Part shown: positions 1 through 8,802 of the stretch, piece by piece | Position numbering within the stretch: the stretch's first letter is position 1 | Layout of the letters: the number at the start of each line of letters is the position of its first letter | Source of the DNA: an uncultured Clostridia bacterium | GTDB lineage: Bacteria; Bacillota; Clostridia; TANB77; CAG-508 | Reading direction: 5' to 3' | Length of the DNA stretch: 64,000 nt | Assembly: GCA_934149165.1 (NCBI GenBank) | Contig: CAKPDY010000005.1 | Location: 1 to 64,000 of the forward strand | Notes under the pieces: generated by a model | The model's database searches: none | The model's input: only the letters and a program-made list of their open reading frames with translations | What the model was told of the DNA's origin: nothing | Made by a program: the position numbers and the translations under genes

Positions 1-3000
1 ATTTTTTCTACAACAACTTTTATGTTCATATTAGCTGTTATATTTGTTAGTTTTAATGTATTTCCATCTAATGTTTTTTCTGTTCCATTTACTAGTACCT
101 TTATTAGTTTATATCCTGAATTAGCTGTTATTGTAAAGTTTTTGTTATCTCCATAACTTACTGTTACAGTTCCATCTGGATCAACTGTTGCTCCCTCTAC
201 ATTTTCAACTGTTATTGTAAATGGTATTTTCTTATAACTTACTTCAACTTCTTTATATTCATTTACTGTTATTTCTATTTCATTTCCTGTTACAGTTTTT
301 TCTGTGCCATTTACTAAAACTTTATCTATCATATATCCTGTATTTGGGGTAAATGTTATTTTTACTTTACTTCCTTCTAAAACACCAATTTTGCTTGGAG
401 TAATTGTTCCATTTCCACCAGGAACTGATGTTATTACATTAAATAAATCTTTTACTACAATAGTTACATCAATATCTGTTACTGTTTTATAGTTTGTTGT
501 GTCTTCTGGTGTAAATGTAGCTTTATATGTGTTAGTTCCTGCTGCTAATACTGTTGCTAGTGCATTCCAAGAAAATCCTGTTGGCAATGTAACATCTGCT
601 AATACTTTTCCTTTAACGCTAGTTAATCCAGTTGGCACTGTATAATCTGGTGTTGCTTGAGTGATAGACCAGTTAATAACTACATCAGTAGTTGTACCAT
701 CTTTCCACTCATAATTGTCTTTATCTTTTAATGTTATTGTAATACTATAATTGCCTACATTTGTAGCTTTATTAGTACCTGTAAATTCAAATATTTCGCT
801 ATCATGGAATGAACTATATCCTTTACTTGTACCATCATATACAAATGATGTTGTACTTGCTGTTGGTTTATTTAATTGTGCTTTCTTAATTGTGAAAGCA
901 TAAGTTACACTTCCTACATAGTTAGGGTTACTATCTTTAACTTTATAAGTTATTTCATAAGTACCTGCATCTACTGGAGCAAACTTACTATCATAAGATG
1001 TACTACCAGTTCCTTTGTAAGTTATTTCTAATTCATTTACATCGACTTTATTACCTTCAACTGTAATTGTGCCTGTTCCCCATGGAGTTTTAGTAGTATT
1101 ATCAAAAGTAAATTCTTGATTATCAGTTAAACCACTAATTGTTACATTTTCTTTATTTACAACATTTATAAAGAATGATGTTCCTGTTTCGGCATATTCA
1201 TTTACGCCATCTCCATTTATATCTTTTGCAGGCACTATAGCTCCAAATTGAACTTGACCTTCACTAGATCCTGCAGTAAATCCTGTTGTACTATCAAATG
1301 TTCCGGCAGTACCTCCTTCAAATCTAATACTATAATCTGTATGGTTACAATTTAATAATGCTTTAATTTGTTCTATTGTAAGAGTTTCTCCAATTCTTAC
1401 ATATAAGTTTTTAGTTACATCAACAGTTTGAAGTTCAGTATTAACTTTTAATGTACCATTAATATGAGTTCCAAAAGTATAGTTAGAAGTAATATCTTTA
1501 TTTCCTCTTTCAACTTTTACATTAGATACAACATTGTTAGAATTTCCAACATATTTTTGACTACCAGTAATAGTAGCACTTAATATATCTCCTGGAAGTA
1601 ATACATCATTAGTATATGTATAATTATTATTAGTTAATTCAGTACCATTATATCCTCTATCAGCACTACCTGCTGTTACAACTATTGGAGTTGTAATTGG
1701 TGTAATAGTTAGTGTTCCTGTTTCAACTTTTATATTGCTAAAGCATCCTGAGCCATTAACTATTTCATAACCACTTACAACATTGTTACCAGCTACAGTA
1801 TCTGCTACATCCCTTACCGTGCCACTAATTCTTGCTTCTACATAATTTCCATTAGATGATATAGGTAGCACATAGGAATCTAGTAATGTACCTCCATAAT
1901 AAACATCATAACCTGACTCTTTGTGGTCATTTCCATCATAAGTCCAAGAGTTTGACTTTGGCACAATTTTAATTTCAGTATCATTTTTATAAATTTCAAA
2001 ATATGCTATTTTATCCTCTGCAATATAATTATCATTTACAACTTGAAGTCTTACCTTGTAAGAACCTGCTTTGCTTGGCTTTACAATAGACCAACTATCA
2101 CTATCAGCATTAGCATATTTGATTCTGCAATCACTAGTACTAAGTGAAGAACCAGGTGTTAATACATAGTTTTTTTCGGTATCACCATAAGTCCAACTTT
2201 CCATAGATATGTTGTGGTCAGTTATTTCTTTTTTACCAACTACTAATGTAACTGTTGTTGTATATGTATTATCATTCATATCAGTTACTGTTATATTTGC
2301 TGTATATGTTCCAACCGCTAAGCCTGCTTTTGCTTTAATTTTCCAAGAAGTATCAGTTTCGCCAGCATTTAGTGTTGCTTGATTTCCATTTTCAATTTGG
2401 AAATTTGCACTATCCACTGAAACATTCTTAATTTGTAAATTTGTTACTCCTCTATTATATATAGAAATTTCTTTTACATCAGTAGAACTTGTATATCCAT
2501 AAGTTTCATTTAAATTAATATTTGTAACATCAAAACCAGTTTTCTTTCTTACAATAATATTTCTAGGGTTTGCTGAATCAGTGTAATAAGCTGTTATTGC
2601 ACTTAGTGATAGCTCTCCATCTGCTACAACTTGTTTATACTTCCATCCATCGTTTTCATCAGCTGCATAATATAATAATTCTGAATCATCTGAAATTGCA
2701 TCTTTAATTTTTAAATCACTATTATAAATAACATGTACCATATTTCCTTCATATGTAAAAATTTGCATTGTTTCTATTTTCAAGTCTACTTTTACATTAT
2801 CTTCATTTGATATAATAAAACTTGAACCTGTAAATGTTGTGTCTTTTATTGTTAGTTTATAATCATCTTTTCCATTAAACACATCACCCTCTCCAGTTGT
2901 TCTTTCTATTTTTACTCCATCTACTAAAATACCAATATTGTGTTTTACGTTTGAATCATTTTCTTTAATAGTGAAAATATAATAATTTATATTATTATCA

Positions 3001-3686
3001 TTTTTATAAATTCTTCCCGTTTTTCCTGCACTAGAATCAATTATTTTAAGTATTGCATTATCATGATATATTAGATTAATAGCTTTATCATCATTTAATG
3101 TTAAGGTGTTTCCATTTAAATCTAATATAGCATCTTTGTATATATTCCAATTTATCTCATTTGCGTCCATATTAATGTCATTTTGTAATTTAATTACATC
3201 TGCTGAATCCTCTGCATTAGTTTTGTTTGTTGCATTTATAAACTCCGTTGCATTTGTAACTAAAACATTGTTTTGAGCATCTGGATCAACTACTTTTAAT
3301 GTTACATTTGCTGACATAACAAGTCCACTCCAAGTAGTTACTGTTATTTTTCCTGTGTATGTTCCAGCAGGAAGTTCTGTTTTAGCTGATACATTGTAAT
3401 CTCCATAACTATCATAAGCTGGTTCAACCTGTCCAATAAAAGTTCCATTAATGTTAAAAACATCTTCATTATCAACTTCAACCTTCATTATACCCCATGT
3501 TTCAGTACCATTATTATGAATAATAATTTTATTACTAGGTGCATCTGTATATCCAACATTGACAGTTCCTAAATCAACATCATATACTATACCAGATTCT
3601 GCTGCATTTACTTTATTAGTTCCTATTAGCAAAAAAGTTACTAGCATAAATAATACTACTATAAAGTATTTTGTTTTATTTTTCAT
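1..3686 (-). CDS. Large secreted repeat protein (partial, C-terminus beyond window)
   Basis: The reading frame is open from an ATG at 3686 to the window edge, giving at least 1228 residues. The ATG follows an AGGAGAG ribosome binding site. Residues 1-28 form a signal peptide: Lys-rich start, hydrophobic core at about 7-22, and a VNA/AES cleavage site. Two similar Ig-like modules lie at about 30-125 and 375-480; both carry a GTYT motif followed by an ITVT strand. After these come several MBG/YDG-like beta modules with DAGTYEITY-type ends. From about residue 1080 there are two tandem bacterial surface repeats that share KVLVNGTEKT. This is a cell-surface or secreted adhesin-like architecture. 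No anchor is visible because the C-terminus is missing. Function is unknown; the secreted repeat character is clear. Confidence 0.8.
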   Translation of the reverse strand, partial: MKNKTKYFIVVLFMLVTFLLIGTNKVNAAESGIVYDVDLGTVNVGYTDAPSNKIIIHNNGTETWGIMKVEVDNEDVFNINGTFIGQVEPAYDSYGDYNVSAKTELPAGTYTGKITVTTWSGLVMSANVTLKVVDPDAQNNVLVTNATEFINATNKTNAEDSADVIKLQNDINMDANEINWNIYKDAILDLNGNTLTLNDDKAINLIYHDNAILKIIDSSAGKTGRIYKNDNNINYYIFTIKENDSNVKHNIGILVDGVKIERTTGEGDVFNGKDDYKLTIKDTTFTGSSFIISNEDNVKVDLKIETMQIFTYEGNMVHVIYNSDLKIKDAISDDSELLYYAADENDGWKYKQVVADGELSLSAITAYYTDSANPRNIIVRKKTGFDVTNINLNETYGYTSSTDVKEISIYNRGVTNLQIKNVSVDSANFQIENGNQATLNAGETDTSWKIKAKAGLAVGTYTANITVTDMNDNTYTTTVTLVVGKKEITDHNISMESWTYGDTEKNYVLTPGSSLSTSDCRIKYANADSDSWSIVKPSKAGSYKVRLQVVNDNYIAEDKIAYFEIYKNDTEIKIVPKSNSWTYDGNDHKESGYDVYYGGTLLDSYVLPISSNGNYVEARISGTVRDVADTVAGNNVVSGYEIVNGSGCFSNIKVETGTLTITPITTPIVVTAGSADRGYNGTELTNNNYTYTNDVLLPGDILSATITGSQKYVGNSNNVVSNVKVERGNKDITSNYTFGTHINGTLKVNTELQTVDVTKNLYVRIGETLTIEQIKALLNCNHTDYSIRFEGGTAGTFDSTTGFTAGSSEGQVQFGAIVPAKDINGDGVNEYAETGTSFFINVVNKENVTISGLTDNQEFTFDNTTKTPWGTGTITVEGNKVDVNELEITYKGTGSTSYDSKFAPVDAGTYEITYKVKDSNPNYVGSVTYAFTIKKAQLNKPTASTTSFVYDGTSKGYSSFHDSEIFEFTGTNKATNVGNYSITITLKDKDNYEWKDGTTTDVVINWSITQATPDYTVPTGLTSVKGKVLADVTLPTGFSWNALATVLAAGTNTYKATFTPEDTTNYKTVTDIDVTIVVKDLFNVITSVPGGNGTITPSKIGVLEGSKVKITFTPNTGYMIDKVLVNGTEKTVTGNEIEITVNEYKEVEVSYKKIPFTITVENVEGATVDPDGTVTVSYGDNKNFTITANSGYKLIKVLVNGTEKTLDGNTLKLTNITANMNIKVVVEK

Positions 3687-4034
3687 AAAACTTCTCTCCT
3701 TTCATAAGTAAAGCTTTTATATTCAGTTTAATCTAACTAAGTAATATTGATAATTTTCTTTTGTTTCTTTTCATTATTTCTACCCTCTTTCTCATAATTT
3801 ATTTTTACATTTATTATTTTATCATATATATACATATTATTTTATGTTTTTTACCGTTTTTTCCGTGCCAATTTGGTAACTTCTTATACTTTTTTGAAAA
3901 TTTTTAATTCTTTTTATGTTTTCATTTAATAAAATCACTAATTATAAAAATACCACTAGAATATAAAATAATTCGAGTGGTATTTTTATTAATTACTAAT
4001 ATAGAGTATTTATATTAACACAAAATAATAAATC
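3687..4034. other. Intergenic region, 348 bp
   Basis: This stretch has no credible gene on either strand. It holds the leader of the large surface protein on its left and the terminator of the ZIP transporter gene at 3946-3987 on its right. A TTGGCACG string on the minus strand (3864-3871) is not followed by a TTGC element, so I do not call a sigma-54 promoter. Confidence 0.6.
3946..3987 (-). terminator. Terminator after ZIP transporter gene
   Basis: A perfect 12-bp stem (3946-3956/7 with 3976-3987) encloses an 18-nt loop. It is followed on the minus strand by a TTTTT run, the usual form of an intrinsic terminator, 48 bp beyond the ZIP stop codon. Confidence 0.8.
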
Positions 4035-4811
4035 TCAACCCAATGCAACATCTAAAATCATCATAACCACAAATCCTATTGCAACACCTATTGTGCCAAT
4101 ATTTGAATGTTCTCCTGATTGTGATTCTGGTATTAATTCTTCCACAACAACATATATCATTGCGCCTGCTGCAAATGATAAAAGATATGGTAGTATTGGA
4201 ATAACTATTGATGTAAGTAATATTGTAATAATTGCTCCTATTGGTTCAACTATTCCAGAAAGAGTTCCATATAAAAAAGATTTCTTTTTTGACATTCCTT
4301 CACTTTTAAGTGGCATTGATATAATAGCTCCTTCTGGAAAGTTTTGAATAGCTATTCCTATTGCTAGTGCAAAGGCTCCTGCCATTGTAATTCCTGAATT
4401 TTTTAGAATTGCTCCTGCAAATGTAACACCCACAGCCATTCCTTCTGGAATATTATGAAGTGTTACCGCAAATACCATCATTGTTGTTTTCTTTAATTTT
4501 GCTTTTATTCCTTCTGGTTTACTATTATTTAAATGTAGATGTGGTATAACACTGTCTAATACAAGTAAAAACACTATTCCACATAAAAAACCAATTGTTG
4601 CGGGAACCCAAGCAATTTGTTTTTGTTCTGTTGCCATTTCTATTGATGGTATAAGTAATGACCATATAGAAGCCGCTATCATTACTCCTGAAGCAAAACC
4701 TAATAACATTTTTTCTACTTTTGAATTCATTTTGTTTTTCATAAAAATTACCATTGATGCACCAAGTGTTGTTCCTAAAAATGGTATTGCTAATCCTATT
4801 ACTAAATCCAT
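4035..4811 (-). CDS. ZIP family divalent metal transporter
   Basis: A 258-residue, strongly hydrophobic protein with about eight membrane segments. The ZIP signature HNIPEG lies at about residues 119-124, with a second ZIP-type motif, QNFPEG, about 40 residues later; these are the metal-binding helices IV and V of the family. A His-containing cytoplasmic loop (HLHL, about residue 91) lies just before helix IV. ZIP proteins move Zn, Fe or Mn into the cytoplasm. The gene lies directly downstream of the P1B ATPase gene, 83 bp away, but a strong hairpin separates them. It may therefore be transcribed by readthrough or from its own promoter. An AAGGAAAAG site precedes the ATG. Confidence 0.88.
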   Translation of the reverse strand: MDLVIGLAIPFLGTTLGASMVIFMKNKMNSKVEKMLLGFASGVMIAASIWSLLIPSIEMATEQKQIAWVPATIGFLCGIVFLLVLDSVIPHLHLNNSKPEGIKAKLKKTTMMVFAVTLHNIPEGMAVGVTFAGAILKNSGITMAGAFALAIGIAIQNFPEGAIISMPLKSEGMSKKKSFLYGTLSGIVEPIGAIITILLTSIVIPILPYLLSFAAGAMIYVVVEELIPESQSGEHSNIGTIGVAIGFVVMMILDVALG

Positions 4812-4846
4812 AAATTATTCTTTTCCTTTCTTTTTTCCATAATATA

Positions 4847-4891
4847 AAATTTATTGTTAAACTTGGATATTTCCTGTTTAACAATAAATTT
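4847..4891 (-). terminator. Hairpin between P1B ATPase and ZIP genes
   Basis: A perfect 16-bp inverted repeat (4847-4862 with 4876-4891) with a 13-nt loop sits just after the ATPase stop. The 3' flank on the minus strand is only weakly T-rich, so it may attenuate transcription or stabilise the mRNA end rather than stop transcription fully. Confidence 0.6.
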
Positions 4892-4894
4892 ATT

Positions 4895-6796
4895 TTATTT
4901 ACATCTCAAAATTCTTAAAGAATTTAAAACAGCAATAACAGAAACTCCAACATCAGCAAAAACTGCTTCCCACATATTGGCAATTCCTAAGCTACCTAAT
5001 AATAAAACTATTACTTTTACAGCAATTGCAAAAATTATATTTTGTTTAACAATTTTTAGAGTTCTTTTTGATATTTTTATAGCATCAATAATTTTTGAAG
5101 GTTCATCATTCATAATAACAACATCAGCTGCTTCTATTGCTGCATCTGAACCAATTCCACCCATTGCAATTCCTATATCTGCTAAATTAAGTACAGGTGC
5201 ATCATTTATTCCGTCTCCTACAAAAATTAACTTTCCTTTTTTAGATTTAATTTTATCTAAGTCTTTCATTTTTTCCACTTTTTCATCTGGTAATAATTCT
5301 GCATAATATTTATCTATGTTTAATTCTTTTGCAATGCTTGATGCAACATTTTCTAAATCACCTGTAAGCATTACTGTTTGTTTAATTTTATTTTGTTTCA
5401 ATTTTTCAATAGTCATTTTTGAATCAGACTTGATTACATCCGATATTACAATATATCCGCAATACTTTTTATTTATAGCAACATAAATTACTGTTCCTAT
5501 TTCATTGGCTTTTGAATATTCTATATTAAATTTTTCCATTATTTTTGAATTTCCTATAATAACTTCATTTGTTTCTCTAAAATTTCCTGCAAAGAAATTA
5601 TCATGTGTTGCATTGTTTTCAATATTTACTTGTTTTATCATTGCAACTATTCCACAACCAGAAATCTCTTCAATTTTTTCTATTAATTTATGATTTATTT
5701 CTTTTCCATATGCACTTAGTATTGATTTTGCAATAGGATGATTTGAATGGTTTTCCGCATATGCTGCTAATTCAAGTATTTCTTGATTTATAATGTCTTC
5801 ATTTGTTGATGAAACTTTACTTACTTCAAAAACACCTTTAGTTAAAGTTCCTGTTTTGTCAAAAACAATAATTTCACTATTTGCTAAATCTTCAATATAT
5901 GTACTTCCCTTAATTAAAATACCCTTTTTTGAAGCAGCACCTATTCCCCCAAAAAAGCCTAAAGGTATTGATATTACTAGTGCACATGGACATGAGATAA
6001 CTAAAAATGTAAATGCTCTATTTATCCATTCTACAAAACTTGAATGTGATATGATTGGTGGAACTATTGCTATAATTAATGCCAAAACAACAACTATTGG
6101 TGTATAATATTTTGCAAATTTAGTAATAAATTTCTCTGAATTTGATTTTTTATCATCTGATTCTTCTATTAATGATAATATTTTACTTACTGTTGATTCT
6201 CCAAATTCTTTTACTACTTCTACTGTAAGTACACCATTAATATTTATGCAACCACTTAATATTGTATCTCCAACTTCTACACCTCTTGGAATAGATTCAC
6301 CTGTTAATGCTGATGTATCTAATGTAGATATTCCTTCAACAATTTTACCATCCAACGGAATTTTTTCACCTGGTTTAATTACTATTAAATCACCTATTTT
6401 AACATCTTTAGGATTTACTTTTTTTATACCATCTTCTTCTTTTAAATTAGCATAATCTGCTTTAATGCTAGCTAAACTTTCAATAGATTTTCTAGAATTC
6501 TCTATTGCTCTATCTTGAAACATTTCACCAATTTCATAAAATAGCATAACTGTTACTGCTTCTGGATAATCTCCAATAACAATTGCACCAACTGTTGCTA
6601 TTGCCATTAGAAAATTCTCGTCAAATAACTCTCCATGAAAAATATTTTTTACTGCTTCTATAATTATCTCTGCTCCTATTATAATATAACTTATTATAAA
6701 TATAGCATTGTTTATTAATTGATTATCAAAATTTGCTACTAATCCAACAACCAAAAGAATTGCTGAAATTACTATTTTTATATTTTCTTTTTTCAT
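4895..6796 (-). CDS. cadA: P1B-type heavy-metal efflux ATPase (Zn/Cd/Pb class)
   Basis: A 633-residue P-type ATPase that exports soft divalent metals using ATP. Visible landmarks in order are two N-terminal membrane segments, the actuator TGES motif, the CPC metal motif (SCPCALV, about residue 268), the phosphorylation motif DKTGT (about 311), the HP motif of P1B pumps (SNHPIA) and the hinge GDGINDAP. The C-terminal DVGVSVIAVLNSLR is typical of the Zn/Cd subgroup. The N-terminal HMA metal-binding domain found in many CadA proteins is absent. I use the ATG at 6796 rather than an upstream TTG because the AAAGGA site is about 11 bases before it. The gene lies 50 bp after the repressor gene and is probably induced by the exported metal. 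Confidence 0.9.
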   Translation of the reverse strand: MKKENIKIVISAILLVVGLVANFDNQLINNAIFIISYIIIGAEIIIEAVKNIFHGELFDENFLMAIATVGAIVIGDYPEAVTVMLFYEIGEMFQDRAIENSRKSIESLASIKADYANLKEEDGIKKVNPKDVKIGDLIVIKPGEKIPLDGKIVEGISTLDTSALTGESIPRGVEVGDTILSGCININGVLTVEVVKEFGESTVSKILSLIEESDDKKSNSEKFITKFAKYYTPIVVVLALIIAIVPPIISHSSFVEWINRAFTFLVISCPCALVISIPLGFFGGIGAASKKGILIKGSTYIEDLANSEIIVFDKTGTLTKGVFEVSKVSSTNEDIINQEILELAAYAENHSNHPIAKSILSAYGKEINHKLIEKIEEISGCGIVAMIKQVNIENNATHDNFFAGNFRETNEVIIGNSKIMEKFNIEYSKANEIGTVIYVAINKKYCGYIVISDVIKSDSKMTIEKLKQNKIKQTVMLTGDLENVASSIAKELNIDKYYAELLPDEKVEKMKDLDKIKSKKGKLIFVGDGINDAPVLNLADIGIAMGGIGSDAAIEAADVVIMNDEPSKIIDAIKISKRTLKIVKQNIIFAIAVKVIVLLLGSLGIANMWEAVFADVGVSVIAVLNSLRILRCK

Positions 6797-6846
6797 ACAC
6801 AACTCATTCCTTTCCTAATTTTCACTAATTTTCATAATATATAAAA

Positions 6847-7206
6847 TTATTCATGACTTACATGATCTAAAGCTGATTCAAATACCTCTTGAACATGTTC
6901 ATCACTTAGTGAGTAATATACTGTTTTTCCCTCTTTTTTATATTTTACTAATTTTGCTTTTCTTAATATTGCTAATTGATGTGATACTGATGATTTAGAC
7001 ATTTGTAACACATTTGCTATATCACATACACACATTTCATTTTGGTCTAATGCTGCTATTATTTTTGCTCTTGTTGAATCTCCTAGTATTTTGAAAAACT
7101 CAGATATTTTATTTATTTTTTCTTGTTGTATCATATCTTTCAATACTTTTTTTACTATATCTTCATGTATGATATTACAATCACATATAAATTCATTTTT
7201 TGACAT
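6847..7206 (-). CDS. cadC: ArsR/SmtB family metal-sensing repressor (CadC/CzrA-like)
   Basis: A winged-helix repressor of 119 residues. The helix-turn-helix is seen in MSKSSVSHQLAILRKAKLV. Two possible metal sites can be read. An alpha3N-type site has CDC near the N-terminus plus CVCD in the recognition region, as in CadC. An alpha5 site near the C-terminus has the spacing D-x-H-x10-H-x2-H, as in the Zn sensor CzrA. An ATG lies six codons upstream (7224), but the GAAAGGAG ribosome binding site is inside that segment, so the start is the ATG at 7206. The gene is first in the operon with the ATPase and probably represses its own promoter until metal binds. Confidence 0.9.
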   Translation of the reverse strand: MSKNEFICDCNIIHEDIVKKVLKDMIQQEKINKISEFFKILGDSTRAKIIAALDQNEMCVCDIANVLQMSKSSVSHQLAILRKAKLVKYKKEGKTVYYSLSDEHVQEVFESALDHVSHE

Positions 7207-7232
7207 TTTGAACTCTCCTTTCATAACTATAT

Positions 7233-7255
7233 ATATTCAATTTTTAGTTGAATAT
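7233..7255. promoter_or_regulatory. Second operator-like inverted repeat
   Basis: ATATTCAA (7233-7240) and TTGAATAT (7248-7255) form an inverted repeat between the predicted transcription start and the repressor start codon. Its half-sites match those of the palindrome in the promoter spacer. Confidence 0.6.
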
Positions 7256-7274
7256 ACTTTCAACTTTCAATTAT

Positions 7275-7304
7275 ATTATAGTTGAATGTTTATTCAATTG
7301 TCAA
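7275..7304 (-). promoter_or_regulatory. Promoter of cad operon with operator palindrome in spacer
   Basis: On the minus strand a perfect TTGACA (7299-7304) and a perfect TATAAT (7275-7280) are 18 bp apart. The spacer contains the palindrome TTGAAT-GTTT-ATTCAA (7282-7297). A repressor bound there would block RNA polymerase. Confidence 0.85.
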
Positions 7305-7378
7305 TATATTTTTTTAATTAATTTTCTTTTTATAAAAACTATATTTTACTTTTACAACTTGCCATCTTTTTTAACGTA

Positions 7379-7417
7379 AAAAAAATCACTTGAGTTTTTT
7401 ACTCTTGTGATTTTTTT
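7379..7417 (-). terminator. Second hairpin after glycosyltransferase gene
   Basis: ATCAC...GTGAT arms flanked by A and T runs, with inner GAGT/ACTC pairing around a T-rich loop. Oligo-T follows on both strands. Confidence 0.65.
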
Positions 7418-7424
7418 ACTATTG

Positions 7425-7453
7425 CAACCCAAATTCTCCGTCCCTTTGGGTTG
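7425..7453 (-). terminator. First hairpin after glycosyltransferase gene
   Basis: CAACCCAAA (7425-7433) pairs with TTTGGGTTG (7445-7453), immediately past the stop codon at 7455. It is followed by a second, T-rich hairpin. Confidence 0.6.
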
Positions 7454-7454
7454 A

Positions 7455-8687
7455 TTATTTTTTCATATCTTCAATAGATTTATCTACATTATGTTCTATT
7501 TTTTCCCATTTAGTATTTCTTTTAAATAAACATTTAAAATTAATTAATAACCATGAACCTAAAAATAATGGATATAAAGCTAAACCTTTAATCATTGGTT
7601 TTATAGGCTTTTTATCTATAATCATAATCATAAGTCCAGTAAATATTGGTAATAGGAATGTTGGTATTACATAATTAAGACCATTTATTAGTAATTCTTT
7701 AACTGGCATTCCTCCTGTTAAAAATATAACAAAATTTAATATCAATAATAATAATGTAAATACAAACATTGGAATACTTCCTAACATATATAATAAACCA
7801 TCAAAATTCATTACTGTTTTGTTATCTTTTACTGCTACTGCTAATGGTTTTGTATATTCCTGTAAACATTGAATATGTCCAATTGTCCATCTTGATCTTT
7901 GTGACCATGATTGTTTAAATCCTACTGGTTGCTCATCATATACTATTGCATCTGTTGCCCAGCCTAATTTTTTTCCAGCAATAATTCTTTTTAGTGAAAA
8001 TTCTATGTCTTCTGTAAGTGTTTTTGTATTCCAACCTTCTGGTTTTACAACATCGAATTTTACCATAAAACCTGTACCATTTATTAATGGTGATAATCCT
8101 ATATTATATCTTGCTAAATGATAAAATCTGTTCATTGTCCAATAAAATATTGCATATCCTGCTGTAATCCAGCTGTCTGATGGATTTTTTATATCTCTAT
8201 AACCTTGAACAACATCTTCTCCTTGACATAACTTTTTGTTCATTGCTGTTAGAAAATTTACATCTACTATATTATCTGCATCAAATATACAAAAAGCATC
8301 ATATGGAGCATTTTCTTCTATTTTTTGTTGTAAAAACCATTGAAGGGCATATCCTTTGGTTTTATGTGCTTCATCAAATCTTTCATATACTATTGCACCT
8401 GCATCTTTTGCTATTTTAGCTGTATTATCTGTGCAATTGTCTGCAATTACATAAATATCATATAAATTTTTATCATAATTTTGGTTTTTTAAACTTTCAA
8501 CAAGATTTGCTACTACCTTTTCTTCATTATGTGCAGGTATTATTGCCATAAATCTGTGTTTTTTATCTTCAACTATTGGCTTTTCTTTAACTTTTATAAA
8601 TGAACATAAACTTATTATTAATTGATATATCCAATATATAGCTAAAATCCAAACCATAGCTAATTGTAAAATATGTAAATATTCCAT
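7455..8687 (-). CDS. Membrane family 2 glycosyltransferase
   Basis: A 410-residue integral membrane glycosyltransferase of the processive GT2 type, related to cellulose synthase-like and poly-N-acetylglucosamine synthase-like enzymes. It has one N-terminal membrane segment (about 8-28) and a cytoplasmic GT-A domain with DNCTDNT, the FDADN metal site (about 140), a GTGF acceptor loop and a QRSRW motif (about 262). Three to four C-terminal membrane segments follow. It would add sugar from a nucleotide sugar at the inner face of the membrane. The product cannot be named from sequence. It stands alone, with its own promoter and two terminator hairpins. Confidence 0.85.
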   Translation of the reverse strand: MEYLHILQLAMVWILAIYWIYQLIISLCSFIKVKEKPIVEDKKHRFMAIIPAHNEEKVVANLVESLKNQNYDKNLYDIYVIADNCTDNTAKIAKDAGAIVYERFDEAHKTKGYALQWFLQQKIEENAPYDAFCIFDADNIVDVNFLTAMNKKLCQGEDVVQGYRDIKNPSDSWITAGYAIFYWTMNRFYHLARYNIGLSPLINGTGFMVKFDVVKPEGWNTKTLTEDIEFSLKRIIAGKKLGWATDAIVYDEQPVGFKQSWSQRSRWTIGHIQCLQEYTKPLAVAVKDNKTVMNFDGLLYMLGSIPMFVFTLLLLILNFVIFLTGGMPVKELLINGLNYVIPTFLLPIFTGLMIMIIDKKPIKPMIKGLALYPLFLGSWLLINFKCLFKRNTKWEKIEHNVDKSIEDMKK

Positions 8688-8729
8688 TTTTCTCTCCTTT
8701 AATTTCTTTATTTCTTTGTTTACAATATA

Positions 8730-8757
8730 ATTATACTATTAATTTTCTATTTTTCAA
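8730..8757 (-). promoter_or_regulatory. SigA-type promoter of glycosyltransferase gene
   Basis: TTGAAA (8752-8757), a 16-bp spacer and TATAAT (8730-8735) on the minus strand, about 40 bp before the start codon. Confidence 0.65.
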
Positions 8758-8802
8758 CATTTTTCTACAATATTAGCAAATTGTTTTTTTTATTAACCTT
8801 AA

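Noticed and set aside
3864..3871. TTGGCACG on the minus strand as a sigma-54 promoter
   Set aside because: There is no TTGC -12 element at the required spacing and no sigma-54 activator gene in the window.
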